Positions 20,648 through 30,644 of a DNA stretch of 64,000 nt are shown here, piece after piece. The notes beneath the pieces were generated by a model. The model ran no database searches. It was not told the origin of the DNA and was given only the letters and a program-made list of their open reading frames with translations. The stretch is from Aplysia californica. Lineage: Eukaryota; Mollusca; Gastropoda; Aplysiida; Aplysiidae. A program made the position numbers and the translations under genes. The stretch lies in the NCBI RefSeq assembly GCF_000002075.1, contig NW_004797481.1, forward strand, positions 211,775 through 275,774, written 5' to 3'. Positions within the stretch are counted from its first letter, which is position 1. Each line of letters begins with the position of its first letter.

Positions 20648-22864
20648 TTATCCTTCCACAAGCCCCACTGCAGCAAACATGGATTCGTCACTAGAACTTT
20701 CTCCTTCCATAAAATTTTCCATCTGCAGGTCATCATCATCAAAGAGTACCATTTCACTTTCACTTAAATCAGCACTTGTATCAGAGTCGGAATGGCTCAA
20801 CTTCTTTTTGGATTTTCTTTCTTTGCCTTTGGGCTTCTTTTCTTTTGCTTCTAGCTTTTGCTTCTTTTTTTTCTCCTTCTCCTTCTCTTTGGCCAGTTTC
20901 CTTTCTTCTTGCATCTTCTTTCTATTTTCTTTCTCCACTTGCATCTGCTTCTTTCTCTCCTCTCGCTGTTTTTCTCTTTCCACTCTCATCTTCCTTTTCT
21001 CTTCTTCCATTCTGGCTCTCTCCACTCTTCTCATTTCCATCTCCGCTTTCCTTTTGATCTTTCTCTCCTCCTCTTCCTTCTGCATTCTCTCCTTGTTGAT
21101 TAACGAGTCAATGAATTTTTGCCCACTGATGAGCGATGGAAGCTTTTCGAGCGATTTCTTTCTCTTGCTGCCACCACTCACGTGTTGCAAAGTAGGAAGA
21201 TCGAGGGGATCTTTCGGTCTCAAGCTGACTTGGCCGCCTTCGGGTTCCTGTGGCTGTGGTGGTAGGACCACATCATGATAATGTCTCCATAGTGTGTAGA
21301 TCGGGTCTTCCACATCAAAACCCTCTTCCAGCCTTGTGAAATAAAGATGCACATTAGCTTCACCAATCTTCCCACACAGTACTGCAAATTTCCTGAGGCT
21401 CGATGCTGGATCAAGGGATGAGGAAGACTGAGTAGATTTACTTGTACCTGCAACTGGAAGTGAAGGTGCAGCAGTTGCGGTGCACATTGAAAGTGGTGTT
21501 GACGTGGAAGGTTGGTTTTGGACGTGCTGAAGACACTGTTCTACGCAGTCGGCAGCAGACGGGTGTGGCATCTCAGGGGGTTCTTGTTCAGAGTGAGGAA
21601 CGGTTTGGTTGGACCTGGGACATTCATCATCATTCGCACTGGGAGTGACGACATCAGTGTCAAGACATGTGAGCGTTGATGTGCTTGGAGATGCCATGTC
21701 TTGTGGACCTGATTGTTGTACTGGGAGTGGGAGGACCTTCTCCCAGTCAATATTGGATGGGTCTAATGGAAAAAGGCCACTGTGTTTGAATGCTTTTGAT
21801 GCAAGACCCCTACTCACAGTGTTGTTGTAGGCCTCTTTGAATACCAGGGCAAATGTGCGCTTGGTGACTATTTCTATCTCATTGTGCTTCTTGACAGCCT
21901 TGCGCCATTCCCTTTTCATAGTCTTAAAGACTCCTACATCTAAAGGCTGCATGATGTGCGATGTATGTGGAGGGAGTGCGTAGAGCACGATCTGATGTTC
22001 CTGGCAGAGGATAGCCGCTTGCAGGGATTGATGGCTTACGTGCCCGTCAACCAAAAGGACAAGGGGCTTTTTCAAGTGGTCAGTCTGGGGGATGAACACA
22101 GAACGCAGCCACTCACAAAAGATTTCCCCATTTGTCCAACCATTCTTTGATATGGTCACGAATGACTCCAGGAAGACCTCCTGCGGTCTAAAACCCCTGA
22201 ATTGCGTCCCTGGGTATATGATCATTGGCCAGGTATAGTGACCATTGGCATTGCAGCATGCAAGCACTGTTATCATAGTCTTCTGTTCGCTGCCAAGCTG
22301 GTATACGAACTTGGCGGCGGTGTACGCAAGTACCTTATTTGTTGTGGCGTCAAGGCTGAAGCCTGACTCATCACAATTGTATAAGCGTTCAGGTTCAAGC
22401 AGTATGGTTGGGTCGATCTTCTTCACACAAAAGTTATCAAACCACTTGAGAATGGAGCCCTTTGTAAGTAGAGCTCGTTGTTTGCCAAGCTTCTGTGGTT
22501 TACGGATTGCCAACACGGGATTGCGTTTTTTGAATAAACGAAACTGTTTCTCAGAAGGAAGATTGTCTTTCCATTTTGTCTGACGACCTCGAAAGTTAAG
22601 CATGTCTTGTACGATCACAAACAGTTCAGACTTTGTCCTGCCGAATGCCCGCCCACTTGATTCTTTCAAAAATGTAACAATCTCTTCTTCTTCTTTGGGA
22701 GTCAGATATGTTTGTGGGGTATTTCCTTCTAACTTTCGACGACCTGATAGTTTGTCGGAGAACGTTCCCCATGGGATGCCAAACGTGTCAGCGGCTCTGC
22801 GTTTTTTCCCCAGTCCATGCACTAGTCCCACGATGCTGACACCAGTCGAGACAGCTATTGCCAA
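20648..22864 (-). CDS. Pogo-family DDE transposase, uninterrupted 738-codon frame
   Basis: DDE superfamily endonuclease (DDE_1, as in pogo, Tigger, Jerky and CENP-B). Order: a partial psq-type helix-turn-helix (res ~20-42, 'RRAADTFGIPWGTFSDKLSG'), a CENP-B-like HTH (~55-135), and a catalytic core with D165 in 'NCDESGF', D273 in 'LLVDGHVSH' and D309 in 'MQPLDVGVF'. The last two Asp are 35 residues apart (DD35D). After about res 400 there is a Ser/Pro/Thr linker, then a Lys/Glu-rich coiled coil (~580-690) and an acidic C-terminus. There are no internal stops. The frame opens right after an in-frame TAA and has no ATG at its start, so the N-terminus is either lost or supplied by an upstream exon. 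A strong donor, CAG|GTGAGT on the - strand at 23343, supports a spliced leader. It cuts and pastes DNA at TA sites; domestication is possible but unproven. Confidence 0.9.
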   Translation of the reverse strand: MAIAVSTGVSIVGLVHGLGKKRRAADTFGIPWGTFSDKLSGRRKLEGNTPQTYLTPKEEEEIVTFLKESSGRAFGRTKSELFVIVQDMLNFRGRQTKWKDNLPSEKQFRLFKKRNPVLAIRKPQKLGKQRALLTKGSILKWFDNFCVKKIDPTILLEPERLYNCDESGFSLDATTNKVLAYTAAKFVYQLGSEQKTMITVLACCNANGHYTWPMIIYPGTQFRGFRPQEVFLESFVTISKNGWTNGEIFCEWLRSVFIPQTDHLKKPLVLLVDGHVSHQSLQAAILCQEHQIVLYALPPHTSHIMQPLDVGVFKTMKREWRKAVKKHNEIEIVTKRTFALVFKEAYNNTVSRGLASKAFKHSGLFPLDPSNIDWEKVLPLPVQQSGPQDMASPSTSTLTCLDTDVVTPSANDDECPRSNQTVPHSEQEPPEMPHPSAADCVEQCLQHVQNQPSTSTPLSMCTATAAPSLPVAGTSKSTQSSSSLDPASSLRKFAVLCGKIGEANVHLYFTRLEEGFDVEDPIYTLWRHYHDVVLPPQPQEPEGGQVSLRPKDPLDLPTLQHVSGGSKRKKSLEKLPSLISGQKFIDSLINKERMQKEEEERKIKRKAEMEMRRVERARMEEEKRKMRVEREKQREERKKQMQVEKENRKKMQEERKLAKEKEKEKKKKQKLEAKEKKPKGKERKSKKKLSHSDSDTSADLSESEMVLFDDDDLQMENFMEGESSSDESMFAAVGLVEG

Positions 22865-22889
22865 TTTTTAAAGTCTTTAGTATGACTAG

Positions 22890-22955
22890 GGAGAGAATCG
22901 AACCCAGGACCTTCTGTTCCAGAGACAGGCGCGTTACCACTAGGCCGGCGCCATT
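22890..22955 (-). repeat. tRNA-like SINE head next to the transposase start
   Basis: On the - strand, 'ggcctagtggtaacgc' (box A) and 'gggttcgattctc' (box B) are spaced as in tRNA genes. An anticodon-like loop around CTG is visible, but the acceptor stem does not pair. It is a SINE head or tRNA pseudogene, not a functional tRNA. Confidence 0.55.
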
Positions 22956-23649
22956 GTTTTGTTATCAGTAGATCTAGATCTACTTTTATTAAGTAAACAA
23001 AAAGCTTTGCAAACAGCCTACCTAGATCTAGAACATGGTTTCGATTCTATCTCAAGACCTTAGCCTTCATTTGACCAGGGCTATCTATCGTTTTTGACAC
23101 TGGCCGCGGCCAAGACCTTTGCTGTAAAGCCTGTCCTTGGTGCGGCCGATTCGACCGCATGTGGGCCCACATGAAAATTTACCCCGCCCTGGCTGCGGCC
23201 ATCGACGTTTCTTCAATAGGTTACGTTTGAGTGATATTTGACCAATGTCAGGCTTGAAAACATGCATTTTAAAACACAGGTACCACACTAGGTAGAAAAA
23301 ATAATAATATTTAGGTTGTGATAAGAGTTAATGAAAAACTCACCTGAAATTTCGCAAAGGGATGTTTTCTTGGTTGAAAAGTTCAAACTCGCACCACGTG
23401 CGTCAGAACAGCGGGAAAGACCGGAAACGAAAGTGAAAGCATTGGAAGACCCAAGGGAAGCTACTGTGGTTTATTCAACGCCTTACAGCAACTGGAATGC
23501 GAGTTATGAGAACTGGCCGCACCCCAGCAGTGGCCGCGAGGGGGTCAAGCTACTCTACTTCCATTTGGTTAAAAAAATTGCTAAGCACAGTCCTTGATCT
23601 ATTTAGTTGCTTTTGTGTTGTTGTTGGGTTTTTGTTTTTTGTTGTTGTT

Positions 23650-23666
23650 GGGGGGGGGGGGGGGGG
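23650..23666. repeat. Poly(G) tract, 17 nt
   Basis: Homopolymer preceded by a (GTT)n run, in the gap between the pogo-like and hAT elements. Confidence 0.9.
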
Positions 23667-23869
23667 TCAGATTTATTCGAAACATCTGTACCTATCGACA
23701 TTCGCTGGAACCGTAACATGTTCTGGTCCCCATTCATTCACCTCCTTAATACATTGTTTCAAAGAAGACTTTCACACTTACATGCATTCACTTCTTAAAG
23801 AATAGTTGTGAAGTAAACTGTGTTGTTTATTTAAGGCTGACAAAGCAGGAAACTTAATTAAGCTAAAGG

Positions 23870-25891
23870 TTCTTATTCAGAAACAGGATCATGTTGATGT
23901 TTTTGTCAGAGATGTTGTTTCGCCTCTGGCTAACAAGCTTGCCTGCCTTTGAGAAGAGACGTTCGCTTGGAGTGCTGGTTGCTAGACAGGCCAAAAGCTT
24001 TTTGGCCATCCTCTTCAGTTCTTGCATAGTGGCACCGTTGTTTTTCCACTATAACAAAGGATCTTCCTTTCTGTCCACTGGACTTTCTTTTTCATATTTG
24101 GAGAGTTCCAGTTGGGGACGAATTGATGGCGTTTCTGTTGTCTTCTGAAGTTGGGCAATTTTCCTGTCCACATATGCCCAAATGCTGGCCGTTTTTTAGG
24201 CACTTCCACTTCCAGTGGTTACAACATTTCCTGAGTGCTGAGATTGTTCTCCTGGGATTACGGTACTGGTTGTTGCCGTTTGCTCTCTTCGTGTGGGGTA
24301 CAACTGGAGAATTTTTCTCTTGACAGGATCAACTGAATCCTTGTTTGCAAAGACATGAAACATGAAACGTGGATCCAAATATGTTGAAATACCCCATAGT
24401 GTTAAATCTTCTGGCCTGGGAAATCTTTTTGCCTGTTGCTCATTCAATTCCTTTGCAACAGCACTCGTCTTCATGGTTTGAAGCAATGTACCAAGTCCTC
24501 GAACTATCGGGATGACTTTGGATATTGACGTGGTGGCCTCAGTGGACATCTCTCTGTTTGTTTCATCGAAAGGTCTCAAGAGTGGTCACAGCATCTTTAA
24601 TTATTTCCAAATCTTCCCTCGTCACTTGGAGGTCCCCTCGTAGTTCATCTGCGAGTACCCTGCGTACACAATGCTGTGGAAACATGAGCTTCTCCAACAT
24701 GTGTAACACAGAGTTCCAATGAGTCCTCACTTCTTGTGCGAGGCTCTTGGGACCACTGAATTCCAGGTTGTTTGAATCTCTTGCTTCTCTCCTTTGCTCT
24801 TCTTCTAAAGCATTTGCAGCTTTGGTACTAACATGAAAGTGTGTCACAACAGCTTTGCTCTTCTTCTAAAGCATTTGCAGCTTTGGTACTAACATGAAAG
24901 TGTGTCACAACAGCTGTCACTTTTTCCCTTGCTCCTGACAATGTTGGCAACTTGTTCAGAGAATCTTGAACGACAAGATTTAACGTGTGTGCGATACAGG
25001 GAACATGGTAAAGAGGTAGCTTCCTGAAAGCTGCAGTCGTATTTGCCGCGTTGTCTGTTACAATGGCAAACACTTTTGATGCAATATCCCATGCTTCCAT
25101 TACATATTTGAGCTCTTGGGCCGCACGATCTGCAGTTTGTGACGGAGTGATTTGGCGAATCTCAATCTGAATCAGTTTGGATCTCTAATCTCAGCTGCAT
25201 TTCACTGGAAACAAAATGAGCAGTTATAGACATGTATCCCTTTGTAGATCGGGACATCCAGTCATCGGTGGTTAAAGCGATGAATTTTGTATCATCCAGT
25301 TCTTTTTTTCAGCAAGGCGTACTCAGTCAAATTCAAATAGAGATTGGGTAAGAGGGTACGAGTGAGCTCTCTTCTGCTTGGAATCGTTAATCTTGGATCC
25401 AATCCATGACACAATCTCCTAAATTCTTTGTCTTCGACCATTGTGAATGGCTGCATATCAAGGGCGATGAGTTCTGCAAGCAAACTATCAAGTGCCTGTT
25501 TCCGCGACATTTCATCGGAATAAGCCAACTTCTTCTCGATGCATGCCTTTACAGATTGCTGGACGGTCTTGGGTTTGGCTCCTTTGGATTGACTTGAAGT
25601 GTCACAACAGCTAGAATCAGATCCTCAAGTTGAAGGTTGGGGGAATTCATGTTCGGCTGATACATCCTTTGTCCTGGCATCCTTGGCTTCTTGATATATC
25701 AAAGTATGTTTTGATGATAAATGGGTTGTCATTGAGGATGTCGACTTATTGAAAGACAAATTTGCTTTACATAATGTACAAGTGACTGTGCTTTGATCAA
25801 TTTTTGTGAAAAAATCCCATGCTAGAGATCTTTGGATAGGCATGATATAAATCGTACTAAACAACAAGTTTATAGTTTCATCAAATCTCAT
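23870..25891 (-). mobile_element. hAT-family transposon, transposase broken into several frames
   Basis: Read on the - strand from 25891. A BED zinc finger ('SLAWDFFTKID', 'CTLCKANLSF', 'MTTHLSSKH') is at 25830-25690. The RNase H-like core has 'IVTDNAANTTAAFRKL' and 'CIAHTLNLVVQDSL' at 25070-24940. 'YLDPRFMFHVF' is at about 24370. The C-terminal dimerisation region is at 24010-23885 ('LLACLATSTPSKRLFSKAG', 'RRNNISDKNINM'). This is the domain order of ZBED-type hAT transposases. At least four frame breaks are visible, one of them at the 61-bp tandem duplication (24793-24914). Terminal repeats and the 8-bp duplication were not found. Confidence 0.9.
24793..24914. repeat. Perfect 61-bp tandem duplication inside the hAT transposase
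   Basis: 24793-24853 and 24854-24914 are identical, starting 'tttgctcttcttctaaag' and ending 'gtcacaacagc'. Because 61 is not a multiple of three, the duplication shifts the transposase frame. It is either a recent slippage event or an assembly artefact. Confidence 0.9.
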
Positions 25892-25899
25892 AAAATCAA

Positions 25900-27045
25900 A
25901 TATTCATCAACAACATTTGACAGAAACGTTTTGTGACAATGTAAAGAAAGCAATGTTTTGTACAGTGGTAAATGAAACAAAGGAAATGAATGAATCAAAG
26001 TAAGGCCAGAACAAGGCAAGAGACAAGGAAGAAAGAGCTGAAGAGGCTCTAACTACTGTTGTTTCACACAGTTATATTTATAATAGAGTATACAGGTCAT
26101 AGGTAGGCCTAGAGATCCTTTGGGCTTGAATTCGCATTGTTCTTGTGAACTTGTTACTGTTAGCCTTTAAAAGTTTGTTTCTGCGCAAAAATTTATTTAA
26201 TCTTACTGCGTTTTAAAAATCAGAATTGAACTTAAAAATAATTCATATAACCTACATAATATTTATGTGTAATCAACTGTTTTGATCTCATAATTAATTA
26301 TGTGTGTTTTTGCAAAACCAAATCTGATCTCTTGGAATTTGAACGAAGGCTATAATATTACTGTAAAGCCAACAAAATAACGGAAGACAGTCAAGACAGC
26401 AATCATTAGTTTTACAATAATTGATCCAGTGATGGCAACTGCCACTGGCATGCCAGCACTGCACGGCGAGCAGGCCAGCCAGCCTCTCACTTCATCTTTT
26501 GATACTATTGATTGGCCTAGGTCTTGATCGAAACTTTTTTTCTTGGCATGCTCTAACTTCGCCACACCCACCACCAATTGGGGGGGTGGGGGGTTGCAAT
26601 CTTCAGTTGCTTATGAGGAGTGTGCAGTCATATATGAAGACACAGCTATTGCTACATGCGCTTCCTCTCCAACAGAGATTGCACACTAAGCAGCAGGTTG
26701 CCCGCATTCTGTCAAGGTAGGTGTAAATGAGGCTGTAGTAGAGAGTGGACCATGGCAGAGTAAAAGGAGTGGAAAGGCTTCTCGGTCACTGGCAGAGGTG
26801 GATTTGAAAACTCAGTGTTAAAAGCCCAAATCGACTTTATCAACTTTCATAAATAAAAACAGGAAAAAAATTGAGATAGTGCTGAATCAGAGAGGAAAAA
26901 GCATCCAATCAAGTTTGTACCCATGGAACCAGCAGTGTTTGCTGGTTTCAACAGGCTCTGTCTAAGGGGCGTATTTCATGTAAAATTTTGATCCAATTGT
27001 CCAACTTTGCTTCTCTCTTTTGATATGAGCCTAAAATTGGTATAT
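25900..27045. other. No firm feature
   Basis: AT-rich sequence. 'ccagtgatggcaactgcc' at about 26427-26444 resembles a hAT end and may belong to the neighbouring hAT element, but no partner was found on the other side. Confidence 0.35.
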
Positions 27046-27048
27046 ATA

Positions 27049-27130
27049 CAGTTGAACCTGTGTAAGACGGCCACCCATTGTCAAGGAGAAAAGTGGCCGT
27101 ATAAAACAGGTGGCCGTCTTAAGCACGACT
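27049..27130. mobile_element. Pogo/Tigger-like terminal fragment
   Basis: 'cagttgaacctgtgtaagac' next to TA, followed by 'ggccacccattgtcaagg' and an inverted 'ggtggccgtcttaag' hairpin. This is one end of the family also seen in BOD1L1 intron 12 (53682). The facing end was not found. Confidence 0.65.
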
Positions 27131-28170
27131 GATCAAGATGAAGAAAACAAACCCTTCCTTTCTGAGGCCGCCGCATTGTTGTTATTGTGGTTATAATTGT
27201 TGTTGTTGTTGCTTTCGCTGGGGGTTTTTTATTTTTTTTATTTTTTTGTTGCTCTTGTGCAAGGGTGACAATATTACGAAATGTGTCAGACAAGGAGGAC
27301 CGAGTTCTTTGGTAAAACAAACTCATGGGTCGCCACCACTCGGAGAACGAGCGACGCTTCTGTCACATGTTCATGTTGATGTCCATTGTTACTTTGTTAC
27401 AGACTGGGTAAACACTGACCACTCTTCTCACAATTTGTGTATGAGTTCTGGGCGGGGCTTATGAGTTATGAGGGATCACACGCTTGCCTCACCAGCAGCT
27501 GAAAATTTGTACCAGTTATGATGTGTTTTTAGTGATTTTAGAAAACCAGCTTTCTTGGGTTAAAAACTGGTGCTGCTTTCACTTTTTCAGTCTCTGTGAA
27601 CTTGATGGTTGTATGTGAATTTTTTTGTTTTCAGTACTAATTTTTATTTAATTGTTTACAGAGCAAGTTTCCCACAGTGTCCATGATTTTACGATGTACC
27701 TGCAAAGATTTAGCCATTCTTAGATTTGGGATGTTTGAGGAGTTTTCAATATTTTCCATCAACTTAACATGGTCGTACTCATACTGTAGACATAAAATAA
27801 TACAAAGTAAATACATTTTGAGGCCCCTTGCTTTTTATAGCCTAAAAGTGTCGAAATGAGGTGTCAAATCCATGCCATAGGTATATATATATATCAATAA
27901 AGATTGTCACCCCCTTGTTGCACACTGCAGGTAGAATCTCTGGTGAGTGAAAAATGGACATGCAACTTCATGCCCAAAAGAATGACATGGGGCACTTGAA
28001 ATAATGCACACCGTCTTAGAGTATCTCCCTTTGGGGATTTGAGCAATTGTCACAAAAATTATAACTGATCTACACTTCTTTACCTTGGCAGTGCATTATT
28101 TATTGGACTACGAAAAGTAGTATTGTCAACTACAAACAATAAGGCAATAAGGTAGAATATTATGCCAACT
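27131..28170. other. No recognisable feature
   Basis: (GTT)n-like and T-rich patches at 27175-27250 and a short TA run at 27884-27896. No genes seen. Confidence 0.5.
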
Positions 28171-28171
28171 C

Positions 28172-28372
28172 CTACCCAATCAACATTTTTAGAAGTTGAT
28201 ACAATCGCGACCTCAGTGCTGTCTTGTCCTATCTCCATTTTTAATAACAGTGAAAACCGTTCATAGCAAAGAAGATGTCACATTTTCAATATTAAAAAAA
28301 AAAATGGAGACTGGACAAGAAAGCACTGGGGTCGCGCAATATCTGGAAACATTTTAAATGTTGAGTAAGCAT
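28172..28372. mobile_element. ~200-bp foldback MITE
   Basis: The left arm, including 'cgcgacctcagtgctg' and 'tcttgtcctatctcca', is mirrored on the right by 'tggagactggacaaga' and 'gcactggggtcgcgc'. The arms pair over about 80 bp with some mismatches. Non-coding. Confidence 0.8.
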
Positions 28373-28639
28373 AAACTGACTTAACAGGTGCTTGAAAGTT
28401 TTTTGGGTTTTTGGTTGTTGTTTTTTTTTATGTCTTCAGGAATATTTTTTTAATCACAAATTGTCATGCATGTTAAAGGATAATATACAATTGCATTTCA
28501 AATGTTGAAAATGAATTCTCTTTATATATTATATTGCTTGTCAGAGATTGTTTTCTCTAGTTGGCTAAAGGCAAAAAACTGTTCTGACTGAATACATTAA
28601 AATGATAGCCATTATGCGAATACTGTTCTGGTTTTTGTT

Positions 28640-28907
28640 GTTGTTGTTGTTGCTGTTGTTGTTGTTGTTGTTGTTGTTGTTATCGATCCAGCAACATCTG
28701 GGCTCTCGCCCTTCTGTCCAATGCCATGTAGTGATAAGTGCAGGTTTGCTGCAGTTGCTGTAATGTTCCGTAGAGTGTGTTGTCGAAGTTAGGTCTCGGA
28801 GGGAAAAGGGTAGTTCTGATGTCATTTAGGGCTGTACAGTGGAAAAGGTGATGTTCCACTGTCTCATATGCATAGTCACACAAAGGACACATTGGGGGAA
28901 GTCCCGG
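28640..28907 (-). mobile_element. 5'-truncated LINE 3' end (RNase H/zinc-knuckle type) with (AAC)n tail, 12-bp target duplication
   Basis: The - strand frame reads 'CPLCDYAYETVEHHLFHC', followed by 'LYGTLQQLQQTCTYHYMAL' and a stop. This Cys-rich C-terminus is common in Jockey/I/CR1-group LINEs. Its 3' end is an AAC repeat ((GTT)n on +, 28640-28680). The flanks 'ctggtttttgtt' at 28628-28639 and 28908-28919 are identical, so the element is a 268-bp truncated insertion. Confidence 0.88.
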
Positions 28908-28978
28908 CTGGTTTTTGTTAAATTTACTGATTTATGATGAGAAGAATTATTTTTTAAATGTTTATATCAGTTAGGGCC

Positions 28979-29106
28979 TACCTAAAACATAAAAGAAAAC
29001 ACTGATACTCACAAAACTCTTTAGAAAGGAAGAAATTTCACTTCAGTTGTCAAAGACAAGTTTTATGTGTATAGTATCAGTGTTTTCTTCGTTTATGTTT
29101 TAGGTA
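28979..29106. mobile_element. 128-bp MITE
   Basis: The left end 'tacctaaaacataaaag' plus 'aaaacactgatac' is complemented at the right end by 'gtatcagtgtttt' and 'tttatgttttaggta'. There is a 3-bp gap in one arm and a short AT-rich interior. Confidence 0.82.
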
Positions 29107-29109
29107 CCT

Positions 29110-29968
29110 TGGTCTCTCAAGGCTCAAATCAGATGTGCACAGAATGAAACTGTGATATGTGGTGCATGTGTTAAAAAGTTTTACAACTCTGTCTTTACAT
29201 GTGCATTTGTCCACAGTGAGGAATCTTGGGGGGGGGGGGTCAGAACATGCCTGTATTCTGCTGTTTGACTGTCTTGTCAGATGCTTTCTTGTTCGAGATT
29301 TTTGTGTGGTTAAGACCAAACTGAAGCTCAGGTCAGCTACAAGGAACGGTACTGTACATTTATGATTCCTTCACCATTTCATCTGAGCCCGACTCCAAAA
29401 TAACATAGCAGCCCAATGTCATTAAAATTTATGACCTGGGTGGCATGGAGAAGCAATCACCAGATTCCAACATAAAATTATAACAAGACCAATCAGGCAT
29501 CCTTCTTTTTTGTGTGTGTGTTGTTACTGGGGGGGGGGGGGTTAAGGTTGTTGTTGTTTTTTTATTGTTGTTTTTCTCCTATGGTTTAAACTCTAAACGC
29601 ATCGGATGAGGGATGTGTGTCATTGTCTGGTCCAAATGTAAGGTAGACAAAAGTGCAATTGTCAGGTACTCCTGACTGCTCTGCTATGTACACACATGGC
29701 TCTCAAGGAAGCGCAACCTCAAATCAAAATTTTATGCCCATGGGTCAAGGCAAAGTGTGTGGGAGAGTCTTGATTTGAAAGACTTCTCAAACAGACCAGA
29801 TTCAAATTCAAGGAAGACCTGTTAAAGATTGGAACCCATAGTCATTCGTCACATGGTCCAGTGTGATTGCAACTGCAACTGAGCTACTTCGGTCAAGTAT
29901 TTTTGCCATTGCTACAGGAGTAGATGCATGCCTTCCCTGTAGAATTTTGCATCAAGTGATCGAAGCTG
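29110..29968. other. No recognisable gene
   Basis: Poly(G) tracts at 29229-29239 and 29530-29540 next to (GTT)n-like sequence. No element boundaries are visible. Confidence 0.45.
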
Positions 29969-29976
29969 TCTGACGT

Positions 29977-30160
29977 TTGGGTGGTTGGCGGGCGGACTGG
30001 TGTGATTTGCTCTTACTTTCTTTTTAAAACTACGTCGTCCTTATCTCTCCTCCTTTTTTGTGTTTGTTACTCTCCTGTAACGCCTATAATCTTCGGGACG
30101 TAATGACCTAATTGTGTTCCAAGTAAAAGTAAAATGCTCGCTAAAACTAAAGCTAAAATC
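29977..30160 (+). mobile_element. Short tail-sharing SINE (family 3), copy A, diverged
   Basis: Begins 'gggtggttggcggg', contains 'tgtttgttactctcctgtaa' and ends '...gctaaaactaaagctaaaat'. 'tctgacgt' at 29969-29976 and 30161-30168 is the likely target duplication. It is the oldest-looking of four copies. Confidence 0.75.
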
Positions 30161-30168
30161 TCTGACGT

Positions 30169-30535
30169 GCTCCACAAGGTTTGTTTCCTCAGTAATTTTC
30201 ATCCCGGCTTGATATCCCTGTATTGGTCCTGTCAGATGGAAGATTGAACTGCGGAAAAGATCAGGACTGATTTAATAAAGGCTTTCACTTTCATTTCGTT
30301 AAGCGCTTGAAAGTCACCACCACTAAACAGACCCAGGTCCCATGATTGCATAATATAATTGTAAAAATGCATTTTTTGCCTGCAACGTCCCTACAATGCC
30401 GTGCAAACATCGATGTGCTGTGACGTGCTCCATCAGCTGTCAACTGTTTGGAACAATACATTTACAGTTGGCTTGAAGTCCCAAGACAGCGTAAAGAGTG
30501 TTAATTTTTTAAAGGAAGATGCTAGTTGTACTTAA
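30169..30535. other. No recognisable feature
   Basis: Nothing assignable between the SINE copy and the GGCTAGACTGACA repeat. Confidence 0.5.
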
Positions 30536-30644
30536 TGACGGCTAGACAGCTAGACCAGCCGTACTTGAGGACGGCTAGACTGACAGGCTAGGAGATCTAC
30601 ATTTTTTAAATTTTTTAATATATTTTTTGGGGGGAGGGGGGGTA

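Larger units (their letters stand above)
19800..23550 (-). mobile_element. Pogo-like DNA transposon, autonomous-looking, with GCGGCC subterminal arrays
   Basis: The element surrounds the 738-codon DDE transposase frame. Left of it, GCGGCC occurs at 19815, 19833, 19856, 19876 and 19898, spaced about 20 bp, mostly as (G/A)TGCGGCC on the + strand. Right of it, GTGCGGCC-type words occur inverted at 23513-23545, with more GCGGCC at 23106, 23142 and 23195. A 16-bp palindrome 'catgtgggcccacatg' is at 23157-23172. Such arrays resemble transposase-binding sites. Exact ends and a TA duplication could not be fixed. A direct duplication of about 165 bp ('caataaca...ggtgcaatt') lies at 19957-20150. Confidence 0.65.

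Noticed and set aside
20520-21278. 252-codon frame on the + strand
   Set aside because: Lies antisense to the transposase coiled coil; its Phe/Ser/Leu-rich composition is the mirror of Lys/Glu codons.
22890-22955. Functional tRNA gene
   Set aside because: Boxes A and B are present but the acceptor stem does not pair; it looks like a SINE head or pseudogene.
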